NCBI GenBank assembly: GCA_964393005.1
Contig: CAYMRR010000028.1
Coordinates: forward strand, 1-5,872
Reading direction: 5' to 3'
Source: UBA5272 sp964393005
Lineage (GTDB): Bacteria; Patescibacteriota; Minisyncoccia; Phycocordibacterales; UBA5272
DNA: 5,872 bases
Shown: piece by piece, positions 1 through 5,680 of the stretch
Numbering within the stretch: the first letter of the stretch is position 1
Layout of the letters: each line of letters begins with the position of its first letter
Made by a program: the position numbers and the translations under genes
The notes under the pieces: generated by a model
What the model was told of the DNA's origin: nothing
Database searches by the model: none
Seen by the model: only the letters and a program-made list of their open reading frames with translations

Positions 1-1
1 C

Positions 2-460
2 TTATCTAAAGAAAGAAATAGTATTAAAATTGGGTTTTTAAATATTTCTAAACTTTCGGCTTCCGATAGTGCTAGTCAAGAAAAAAAAGATTTTATTTTT
101 AGATTACAAAATTTAATAAAAGATTCAAAAGTTTTTGCTAATTTTCATGGCCACCCTCAGACTTTGGCTAGATACTTTTTTGAAGCGGGTAGAAGTGCTA
201 AGTCAGTAGAAGTAAGAGGGTATATAGAAAGAGGTTCTATTACCACACTTTTAGATATGCATATACAAAACAAAACTAGTCGTTATCATGTAGCTAGTTG
301 GATAGTAGACAATCTTTATGAGCTAAATAAAATAGACAAACTTACTAATGACTTTTTATTAAAAGATATTTATAGAGAGATGGGTGCCGAATCAGAATAT
401 CTAAGAGAGCACTTTATAGATAGCGAAAGAATAAGAAATTGGAAGTTTGGAGATTATTAA
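2..460 (+). CDS. xfp: Phosphoketolase, C-terminal part (5' end outside window)
   Basis: The open frame runs in from the left edge and stops at TAA 458-460, leaving the last 152 residues of a family usually near 800. Phosphoketolases use thiamine diphosphate and phosphate to split xylulose 5-phosphate or fructose 6-phosphate into acetyl phosphate plus a smaller sugar phosphate, in the cytoplasm. Recognisable C-terminal landmarks are NFHGHPQT (residues 48-55 of the visible part; the family usually has NFHGYP), VRGYIERG followed by TTLLDM (family: VRGYKEEGTTTTPFDM), the N-x-x-x-R-Y-H block, and the closing pattern ending in RIRNWKF (family: peiRdWkW). A TTG at 164 is an internal codon, not the start, because homology continues upstream of it. 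The acetate kinase gene follows after 26 bases, which fits a shared acetyl-phosphate route. Substrate preference (X5P only, or also F6P) cannot be told from this fragment. Confidence 0.9.
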   Translation, partial: LSKERNSIKIGFLNISKLSASDSASQEKKDFIFRLQNLIKDSKVFANFHGHPQTLARYFFEAGRSAKSVEVRGYIERGSITTLLDMHIQNKTSRYHVASWIVDNLYELNKIDKLTNDFLLKDIYREMGAESEYLREHFIDSERIRNWKFGDY

Positions 461-464
461 TTTA

Positions 465-486
465 TTTATATTTTATATTTTATATT
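465..486 (+). repeat. Three tandem TTTATAT heptamers before ackA
   Basis: The whole 461-486 spacer is A/T only. From 465 to 485 it consists of three exact head-to-tail TTTATAT units, and the last T (486) touches the ackA ATG. It contains no Shine-Dalgarno. It may keep the initiation region unstructured or may be simple low-complexity drift; the sequence does not decide. Confidence 0.6.
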
Positions 487-1629
487 ATGAAAAAAGAAAA
501 AAATACTAAAATTATTTTAATTTCAAATATCGGATCTGCTTCTCGTAAATATTTTGTTTATAAAATAAATAAAAGAAGTAAAAATATAGAAGAGCTATTT
601 TCTTTACAATTTGATGAAAAAGAATTTCACCCTAAGATTAAATTAGAAAATGCTTTATATACTTTTTTTGAAATAGCTAAAAACAAATATGATTTTAAAG
701 TTAGTGATATAGATATAATAGCCGAGAGAGTAGTGGCTGTAGGAGAATATTTTTTGGAAAATAAAATAATAGATGAAGATTATGTAGACAAGCTAGAAGA
801 AGTTCAAAAATATGACCTTTTACATACATCCAGCCTTATAGATGAAATTAAAAAAATATTTGCAATAAGAGAAGTTTGTAAAAAAAATAAAATACAATGC
901 AATTTTAAGCTAGTTGGTATTTCAGATTCAGCTTTTCATTCTACTATTCCTAAGGAAATATATACTTATGGAGCAAAAGATAAAAAAGGTAATTTTTTTA
1001 GAAAATTTGGATATCATGGCATATCTATAAGTGAAGTAAACAATTCTTTTGGTGAAAAATATAATAAAATAATAGCTATTCATTTGGGTGGAGGAGGAAG
1101 TGTCTCAGCTATTAAAGACGGAAAAAGTATTTATAATTCTTTTGGTATGACTCCAGCTTCTGGGTTGATAAATCTTACTAGAGTCGGAGATCTCGATCCA
1201 TTTTTAGTAATAGATATTATGGAGTCTAATAAAAAATATTTTCAACTATTGGATTCTAAAGATTACATGTCTAATATTACTCGTACCAGTTTTTATGAAA
1301 AAGGCGGACTTTATGCTCTTACAGGAGAAACAGATATGAGAGATATTTTAAGTAATTTAAAAGTAAAAGATCAAAATATTAAAGCTCAAAATAGTTTTGC
1401 TTTAAATGTTTATATAAATAAAATAAAAGAAAGTGTAGGATCTGCATATGCACATCTTGAAGGAATAGATGCTTTAGTTTTGACAGGGGCTATATTAGAA
1501 AAATCAGAAGTTTTTAGAAATTTACTTTTGCCAAATTTAGATTGGCTTAAAGTTGAAAATATTTTTGTATTAAAAACAGAAGAAGAAAGAGAAATGGCTA
1601 GACTTGTTTTAGAAGAAAAGTTTATATAA
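487..1629 (+). CDS. ackA: Divergent acetate kinase (AckA family)
   Basis: Acetate kinase converts acetyl phosphate and ADP to acetate and ATP. The 380-residue product is close to the usual length of about 400. Family landmarks run in order: N-I-G-S-A-S-R-K at 14-21 (usual N-A-G-S-S-S-L-K), ERVVAVGE at 80-87 (usual HRVVHGGE, Arg kept), Y-D-L-L-H at 109-113 (His kept), S-D-S-A-F-H at 146-151 (Asp147 kept), F-G-Y-H-G at 174-178, H-L-G-G-G-G-S at 199-205 (usual HLGNGAS), T-R-V-G-D-L-D-P at 231-238, and a C-terminal T-E-E-E-R-E-M-A-R. Most catalytic positions survive, but the HLGNG Asn is Gly202 and the nucleotide-site GIGEN motif reads AILEK (335-339). ATG 487 was chosen because the beta strand before N14 then sits at the normal distance; the in-frame TTG at 439 would overlap the previous gene. 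No Shine-Dalgarno is visible. Probably co-transcribed with the phosphoketolase gene. Acetate is the likely acyl substrate but is not proven. Confidence 0.87.
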   Translation: MKKEKNTKIILISNIGSASRKYFVYKINKRSKNIEELFSLQFDEKEFHPKIKLENALYTFFEIAKNKYDFKVSDIDIIAERVVAVGEYFLENKIIDEDYVDKLEEVQKYDLLHTSSLIDEIKKIFAIREVCKKNKIQCNFKLVGISDSAFHSTIPKEIYTYGAKDKKGNFFRKFGYHGISISEVNNSFGEKYNKIIAIHLGGGGSVSAIKDGKSIYNSFGMTPASGLINLTRVGDLDPFLVIDIMESNKKYFQLLDSKDYMSNITRTSFYEKGGLYALTGETDMRDILSNLKVKDQNIKAQNSFALNVYINKIKESVGSAYAHLEGIDALVLTGAILEKSEVFRNLLLPNLDWLKVENIFVLKTEEEREMARLVLEEKFI

Positions 1630-1636
1630 GCCAGGG

Positions 1637-1665
1637 TTGACAAATTTTTATTTATTTATTAATAT
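1637..1665 (+). promoter_or_regulatory. Candidate sigma-70 promoter for the 243-aa gene
   Basis: A consensus -35 TTGACA (1637-1642) is followed, after 17 bases, by TAATAT (1660-1665), which keeps the first TA and last T of the -10 box. Overlapping alternatives such as TATATT at 1663-1668 have longer spacers. Transcription would start near 1672, giving a leader of about 37 bases. It begins eight bases after the ackA stop. Confidence 0.6.
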
Positions 1666-1666
1666 A

Positions 1667-1686
1667 TTATTAGTAAAAACTAATAA
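1667..1686. promoter_or_regulatory. Perfect palindrome at predicted start site (possible operator)
   Basis: TTATTAGT (1667-1674) and ACTAATAA (1679-1686) are exact reverse complements separated by AAAA. The element directly follows the candidate -10 and spans the predicted +1, where a repressor operator would lie. It is not a convincing terminator for ackA because the stem is nearly all A-T and is followed by CGAACC rather than a U tract. Chance occurrence in such AT-rich DNA is possible. Confidence 0.35.
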
Positions 1687-1708
1687 CGAACCTTTAAAAT
1701 AAATAAAA

Positions 1709-2440
1709 ATGACAAAAAAAAGAAAGTCTAAAACTGTAATTACAAATGACTGGAAATATCCTCCTACCGCTTCTCAACTCATAATGATAAGAACTTTAGG
1801 GAGAGATCAAACAAGTCATGTAAATTTTTATACTTTAGGAGATTTTTTACAAGGTAAAAATCCAGAGTATAAAAAAAGTCCGCATAGAGCAACCTTTACA
1901 CAATTACAAGAAATTCTTAAGTTGGTAAGGGGTGAAAATATTGAAAACTCTCACATAAATAAAGAGACGGTTGACCGTTTTCTAAGAGAGGAGGAGATAT
2001 TTGGAGAAGATTATGTAAAAATAGAAAATCTTTTTAAAGATCCAGACATATTTGTTTGGGATTCTGTGAAAGATTTTTTAGCTGAAGATAAAAGAAATTA
2101 TCTACCTTTTAAAAGGCTCCAAATTTTATTTGATAAATCTCTAAGAGAAAATTTTTATATCTTTAAAAAAGATACTTATCCAAGAGATTTTTTTGAAACA
2201 TTTAAAATGAGCTGGCTAGAAAATTGGATTTTTAAAACCCCGGAAATATTTTTGGCTATTTTTATAAAATGGAAATCACCTCTCTTTTTAAGGAGAGAAG
2301 TAGACAATATTTTCCCTATTTTAGATAAAAATGGAGAAGTAAATTTTCTCCGGGCCTGGATATTTAGAGAAAAATTAAATTTAGAATTGATAGATATAAA
2401 TACTTTTGTCAATTCAAAAGGCTCTATTATGTTTATATGA
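1709..2440 (+). CDS. Hypothetical protein, 243 aa, not recognised
   Basis: I do not recognise this family. The product begins with a basic stretch (KKRKSK, residues 3-8), then a segment with W-K-Y-P-P-T-A-S-Q-L near 15-24, and continues as a soluble-looking protein rich in charged and aromatic residues, with Trp at 15, 117, 169, 173, 188 and 217. I see no signal peptide, convincing membrane segment, cysteine cluster or nucleotide-binding loop. Residues 160-190 are notably aromatic, with short hydrophobic runs broken by Lys and Glu. The ATG at 1709 has no Shine-Dalgarno; leader bases are A/T-rich. The gene has its own candidate promoter and is followed by a strong terminator, so it is probably a single-gene unit between two housekeeping groups. 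Base composition resembles its neighbours, with no sign of recent transfer. The stop is TGA; reading through it would add only six residues before TAA at 2456-2458. Confidence 0.75.
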   Translation: MTKKRKSKTVITNDWKYPPTASQLIMIRTLGRDQTSHVNFYTLGDFLQGKNPEYKKSPHRATFTQLQEILKLVRGENIENSHINKETVDRFLREEEIFGEDYVKIENLFKDPDIFVWDSVKDFLAEDKRNYLPFKRLQILFDKSLRENFYIFKKDTYPRDFFETFKMSWLENWIFKTPEIFLAIFIKWKSPLFLRREVDNIFPILDKNGEVNFLRAWIFREKLNLELIDINTFVNSKGSIMFI

Positions 2441-2456
2441 TATTTTAAGTCATTAT

Positions 2457-2485
2457 AAAGTCGTCGTAAGACGACTTTTATTTTT
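2457..2485 (+). terminator. Intrinsic terminator with GTAA tetraloop
   Basis: AAAGTCGTC (2457-2465) pairs perfectly with GACGACTTT (2470-2478) around the loop GTAA, a GNRA-type tetraloop, and is followed by a T-rich tract (TATTTTT). It is the most G+C-rich local structure in the window and ends the 243-aa gene's transcript 16 bases after its stop. Confidence 0.88.
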
Positions 2486-2495
2486 ACTCTTATTT

Positions 2496-2504
2496 TGCTA
2501 TAAT
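2496..2504 (+). promoter_or_regulatory. Extended -10 promoter for secD-secF-dsbB
   Basis: TGC followed by the consensus TATAAT (2499-2504) forms an extended -10 element. The -35 position 17 bases upstream is poor (TTTTAT, 2476-2481) and overlaps the terminator's T tract, as can occur with extended -10 promoters. Predicted start is near 2511, leaving a leader of roughly 73 bases before secD. No other good promoter is seen in the export operon. Confidence 0.65.
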
Positions 2505-2508
2505 TTTA

Positions 2509-2556
2509 AAATCAATTATTTTTTACTTTTAGGGTGAAATAGTGTTGATTTATTAA
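2509..2556 (+). promoter_or_regulatory. secD leader: stem and four-codon mini-ORF (tentative)
   Basis: AAATCAA (2509-2515) can pair with TTGATTT (2545-2551). In the loop lies AGGGTGA (2531-2537), the only purine-rich Shine-Dalgarno-like stretch near any start in the window. It is five bases from a GTG (2542) that opens a four-codon frame ending at TAA 2554-2556, 27 bases before the secD ATG. Both the stem and the mini-ORF are short enough to be chance. Confidence 0.25.
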
Positions 2557-2583
2557 GATTAATTACAGCTTATTTAACAAAAT

Positions 2584-4002
2584 ATGAAAGAAAAGGCTTT
2601 GACTTACCGTGTGATAACTTTTTGGATTTTAGTCCTTGCAGGATTACTTTGGTTTTTACTTCTTTATAAGACACCAGATTTTAAATTAGGCTTAGACTTA
2701 AATGGTGGTACCTCTCTCACTTATGTAGCAGATATAAGTAAAATAAACGAAGCTAATAAAGAAGCTAAAAATATTAACCCTTTAGATCCGTCTCTTTCAG
2801 AAGAAGTTTCTACTAGCTCTATAGATGCTGTAAAGCTAGATATAGCAGACAGTATGAATGGTCTTCGTGAAGTGATAGAAAAAAGAATAAATATATTTGG
2901 AGTTTCAGAACCTATTATTCGTACAGAATATTCTACTTATACTAATGAGCATAGATTGGTAGTAGAATTGCCAGGTATTTCAGATATTGATGAAGCTATA
3001 AGCCTAATAGGCGATACTCCTATTTTAGAATTTAAAATAGTAGAAAAAGTTGAAGATTTAGAAGGTTTTGAAGATTTGCTAGATACTGAAGATTTGGAGT
3101 CAAATATTATTCTTACCGATACAGGATTAAATGGTAATTATCTCAAAAAATCTGTAGTTACTTTTGATCAATACACGGGAAGACCTGTAGTAGTATTAAG
3201 CTTTAATGAGCAAGGTAAACAGCTATTTGCAGACATTACTAAAAATAATTTAGGCAAACAGGTAGCTATCTTTTTGGATGGAGAAATAATATCTTCTCCT
3301 GTTATTCAAGATGAGATTAGTGGTGGAGAAGCTACTATTACTGGAGATTTTACTACTCAAGAAGCCAAGATTTTAGTACAAAGATTAAATTCTGGTGCTT
3401 TGCCAGTACCTATTACTTTAGCTTCTTCTCAAGTGGTAGAAGCTTCTCTTGGAGGACAAGCTAAAACATATGGTCTTACTGCTGGGATAATAGCTTTAAG
3501 TATTATTATTCTCTTTATGATTATTTGGTATAGGCTTCCAGGGCTTTTAGCTTCTTTAGCTCTTATAATATATACAGGTATAGTATTAATGCTTTTCAAG
3601 CTTATCCCTGTAGTACTTACAGCCGCAGGTATAGCAGGATTTATTATTTCTGTAGGTATTGCTATAGATGCCAATATTCTCATCTTTGAAAGATTGAAAG
3701 AAGAAATAAGAAAAGGTAAAAATCTTAGAGATGCTACAGAAGAAGCTTTTAAAAGAGCTTGGACTTCTATACGAGATTCTAATATAGCTTCTATATTGGT
3801 AGCTATAATACTTTTCTACTTTGGTTCAGCTTTACTTTCTGGTTTTGGATTAGTTTTTGGGCTTGGAGTATTTGTTTCTATGTTTTCTGCTATGATTATT
3901 ACCAAATACTTTATGCGCGCTATTATTCCAGTAAATACTGGCGGCAAATCTTATAAACTCTTAAAGTTTTTAATGGGTTCTGGTTTTAGTAAATTAAAAT
4001 AA
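2584..4002 (+). CDS. secD: Protein translocase subunit SecD
   Basis: SecD pairs with SecF in the membrane and uses proton flow to help pull exported polypeptides out of the SecYEG channel. The 472 residues show the family order: TM1 at about 9-28; GLDLNGG at 36-42; the first extracytoplasmic domain, with EKRINIFGVSEP at 99-110 and VVELPGI at 126-132; a second part with F-L-D-G-E at 230-234; I-T-L-A-S at 277-281; then five membrane segments between about 295 and 446. TM4 carries SVGIAIDANILIFER (356-370), whose Asp362 matches the conserved proton-relay aspartate. The protein is shorter than E. coli SecD (615). It has an extra stretch around 52-85 before the first repeat and an acidic stretch around 154-172. 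ATG 2584 puts a short basic N-terminus before TM1. secF begins ten bases after the stop. No Shine-Dalgarno is visible. Confidence 0.97.
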   Translation: MKEKALTYRVITFWILVLAGLLWFLLLYKTPDFKLGLDLNGGTSLTYVADISKINEANKEAKNINPLDPSLSEEVSTSSIDAVKLDIADSMNGLREVIEKRINIFGVSEPIIRTEYSTYTNEHRLVVELPGISDIDEAISLIGDTPILEFKIVEKVEDLEGFEDLLDTEDLESNIILTDTGLNGNYLKKSVVTFDQYTGRPVVVLSFNEQGKQLFADITKNNLGKQVAIFLDGEIISSPVIQDEISGGEATITGDFTTQEAKILVQRLNSGALPVPITLASSQVVEASLGGQAKTYGLTAGIIALSIIILFMIIWYRLPGLLASLALIIYTGIVLMLFKLIPVVLTAAGIAGFIISVGIAIDANILIFERLKEEIRKGKNLRDATEEAFKRAWTSIRDSNIASILVAIILFYFGSALLSGFGLVFGLGVFVSMFSAMIITKYFMRAIIPVNTGGKSYKLLKFLMGSGFSKLK

Positions 4003-4012
4003 TTTAAAATAT

Positions 4013-4960
4013 ATGTTTATCGTTAAAAATAAATGGGCTTTTATATCTACAAGTATTGTCTTACTTTTAGCTTCTGCATTTCTCATAATAACTAAAGGTT
4101 TGAAAAGTGGAATAGATTTTACAGGTGGTACAGAAGTAGTAATAGCTTATAAAGGTTTTACTTCTACAGGTGAAGGTAAAATAGATTTAGATTTTATAAA
4201 AGAAAATATAGACAAAGCTGGTTTTTCTGTAAAAGATGTCTCTTTACAAAAAGTAGATGGAGAGGGTACCAATTATGTCGGTATAAGACTTACAGGAGAT
4301 ATAGATCAGTCCGAAAAAGAAAGTTTTCAAAATGCTTGGAGTTTTGATGGAGATCCTCACTATGAAGCCGAGCAAATTTCAGAAATAGTAATTGGTCCTT
4401 CTGTTGGTAAAGAACTTTCAAGAAAAGCAATTTGGTCTATTTCTTTAGTATCTTTAGTAGTGATTACTTTTATTGCTATATCATTTAGCCAAGTTTCAAG
4501 ACCAGTAAATAGCTGGAAATACGGTTTGCTAGCAGTAGGGGCTTTGCTTCATGATATTTTTATTGCTACAGGAGTATATGCATTTCTTGGAGAAATAAAT
4601 GGTGCAGAAATAGATTCTCTTTTCGTTTTGGCACTCCTTACTATTATGGGCATTTCTATTTCTAATACTATAGTAGTTTTTGACAGGGTAAGAGAAAATC
4701 TAAAAATTAAAAAATCAAATGAAAGCTTCCCAGAAACTGTAGGCAAAAGTGTAAGCCAAACTTTACTCAGATCTATCAATACCTCATTTGCTATTATATT
4801 AGTATTAGCAGCTTTGTATTTTGCAGGACCTATATCTATAAGAAATTTTAGCTTAATACTTATTACTGGTATGATTGTCGGAACTTTTTCTTCTGTATTT
4901 GTGGCTCCTTCTATGCTTATTTTGGTACAAGACTTTGGTAAAAACAAAAAGAAAAAATAA
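4013..4960 (+). CDS. secF: Protein translocase subunit SecF
   Basis: SecF is the membrane partner of SecD. The 315-residue length is normal. Visible features are TM1 at about 8-27, G-I-D-F-T-G-G-T-E at 33-41, the extracytoplasmic domain, E-I-V-I-G-P-S-V-G at 124-132, and five further membrane segments (about 138-158, 170-192, 202-222, 252-271, 275-305). Conserved blocks include A-L-L-H-D at 177-181, F-D-R-V-R-E-N at 223-229 and T-L-L-R-S-I-N-T-S at 250-258, whose Arg253 matches the conserved TM arginine. The usual GYSxNDT block is G-I-S-I-S-N-T (213-219), so the near-invariant membrane aspartate is Asn218. The protein ends in a lysine-rich tail. The gene is ten bases behind secD and 30 bases ahead of the DsbB-like gene, in one apparent operon. 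ATG 4013 follows A/T-rich sequence without a Shine-Dalgarno. Confidence 0.96.
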   Translation: MFIVKNKWAFISTSIVLLLASAFLIITKGLKSGIDFTGGTEVVIAYKGFTSTGEGKIDLDFIKENIDKAGFSVKDVSLQKVDGEGTNYVGIRLTGDIDQSEKESFQNAWSFDGDPHYEAEQISEIVIGPSVGKELSRKAIWSISLVSLVVITFIAISFSQVSRPVNSWKYGLLAVGALLHDIFIATGVYAFLGEINGAEIDSLFVLALLTIMGISISNTIVVFDRVRENLKIKKSNESFPETVGKSVSQTLLRSINTSFAIILVLAALYFAGPISIRNFSLILITGMIVGTFSSVFVAPSMLILVQDFGKNKKKK

Positions 4961-4990
4961 TTTATTAACTCTTTATTTTAAAAACAGATT

Positions 4991-5551
4991 ATGATGACAC
5001 CACAAAAAGAAATACTTTTTAATTTTCTTAATACTTATATACCTCCTTTAGCTTTGGCAGCGGGGATAGTAGTGTTAATTTTTTGGTTATTATTTTTTTA
5101 TGAAAAATATACTAAAAAAGAATTAAAAATTTTAAAGCTCTTAAAAGATTATGCTCTTTTTTTAGGGTTTATACTTACTACTATTGCAGCTACTATATCT
5201 TTTATCTATTCAGATTTTTTAGGTCAAGAGCCTTGCGGACTTTGTTGGTTTCAAAGAATCTTTTTATATTCTCAAGTAGTGCTATATCTTGTAGCTTATA
5301 TAAAAAATGATATTAAAGTTTTTGCTTATACTTTATGGCTATCTGTAATAGGGGCGGTGCTTGCTATATATCATGAATATTTACAACTTGGTTATTCTGA
5401 GCTTATGCCTTGTCCGGTAGCTTCTTCTACTGTAGATTGTACCAAGCCACTATTTCTTTCTTATGGATTTGTGACTTTTCCATTTACCAGTTTTGTATTA
5501 TTTGCATTTTTAATTTTACTTGCTTTAATAGCTATAAAAAACAAGGCTTAA
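4991..5551 (+). CDS. DsbB/BdbC-family disulfide bond formation protein
   Basis: Members of this integral membrane family reoxidise a DsbA-like thiol oxidase and pass the electrons to quinone. The 186-residue product has both expected cysteine pairs: C82-G-L-C85 within C-G-L-C-W-F-Q-R-I, and C141 with C150 in the next outer loop. Arg89 falls where E. coli DsbB has quinone-associated Arg48. A Y-H-E-Y-L-Q block (127-132) precedes the second pair, as in BdbC proteins. Predicted membrane segments are about 54-73, 88-104, 110-127 and 160-182, giving the four-helix core, plus an additional N-terminal helix at about 18-37 linked by a lysine-rich stretch (38-53). Two tandem ATGs (4991 and 4994) could each start the protein; no Shine-Dalgarno separates them. 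No DsbA-like partner is in the window. Its place behind secDF suggests coupled export and oxidative folding. BdbC-like is the closer fit; exact orthology is uncertain. Confidence 0.9.
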   Translation: MMTPQKEILFNFLNTYIPPLALAAGIVVLIFWLLFFYEKYTKKELKILKLLKDYALFLGFILTTIAATISFIYSDFLGQEPCGLCWFQRIFLYSQVVLYLVAYIKNDIKVFAYTLWLSVIGAVLAIYHEYLQLGYSELMPCPVASSTVDCTKPLFLSYGFVTFPFTSFVLFAFLILLALIAIKNKA

Positions 5552-5572
5552 AAGCTTGACTTTTATTTTTAT
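5542..5572 (+). terminator. Weak terminator overlapping dsbB stop and rRNA P1 -35
   Basis: CAAGGCTT (5542-5549) can pair with AAGCTTG (5552-5558) with one bulged G, followed by a T-rich run. The stem is short with a tight loop, so termination may be partial and some dsbB transcription may continue into the rRNA leader. The right arm shares bases with the P1 -35 box. Confidence 0.35.
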
Positions 5573-5584
5573 ATTTGTTATAGT
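5556..5584 (+). promoter_or_regulatory. rRNA promoter P1
   Basis: TTGACT (5556-5561) and TATAGT (5579-5584) are separated by 17 bases. A consensus TATAAT overlaps the -10 (5584-5589) but would need a 22-base spacer. The -35 begins four bases after the dsbB stop. A further TTGACA at 5589-5594 has only a poor partner (TAGAAA near 5613). Predicted start is near 5591, about 255 bases before the 16S. Confidence 0.7.
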
Positions 5585-5680
5585 ATAATTGACAAAATCT
5601 GCGCTTCTTTTTTAGAAAATAGACTAAAAAGAAAAAGATTTAGAAAGTTTTATCAAGCTTTTCAGTAAGGCTTAAATTGT

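Noticed and set aside
164..460. A separate small gene starting at TTG 164
   Set aside because: The frame is open to the left edge and phosphoketolase similarity (NFHGHPQT) lies upstream of 164, so it is part of a longer gene.
439..486. TTG at 439 as the ackA start, adding 16 residues
   Set aside because: The extra residues are an overlap with the phosphoketolase end and A/T spacer translation, and the AckA N-terminal strand aligns from ATG 487.
1410..1643. Minus-strand frame of 77 codons
   Set aside because: It lies antisense to the conserved ackA 3' end, shows no domain, and has a composition expected of a shadow frame.
1667..1686. Palindrome as a terminator for the xfp-ackA unit
   Set aside because: The stem has a single G-C pair and is followed by CGAACC instead of a T tract.
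4549..4947. Minus-strand frame of 132 codons opposite secF
   Set aside because: It mirrors the highly conserved membrane helices of secF and has no recognisable protein features of its own; the same holds for the minus-strand frames at 2176-2412 and 3429-3683.
5602..5620. boxA antitermination site
   Set aside because: The resemblance to boxA needs inserted bases and lies only about 10 bases after the P1 start; not supportable as a called feature.
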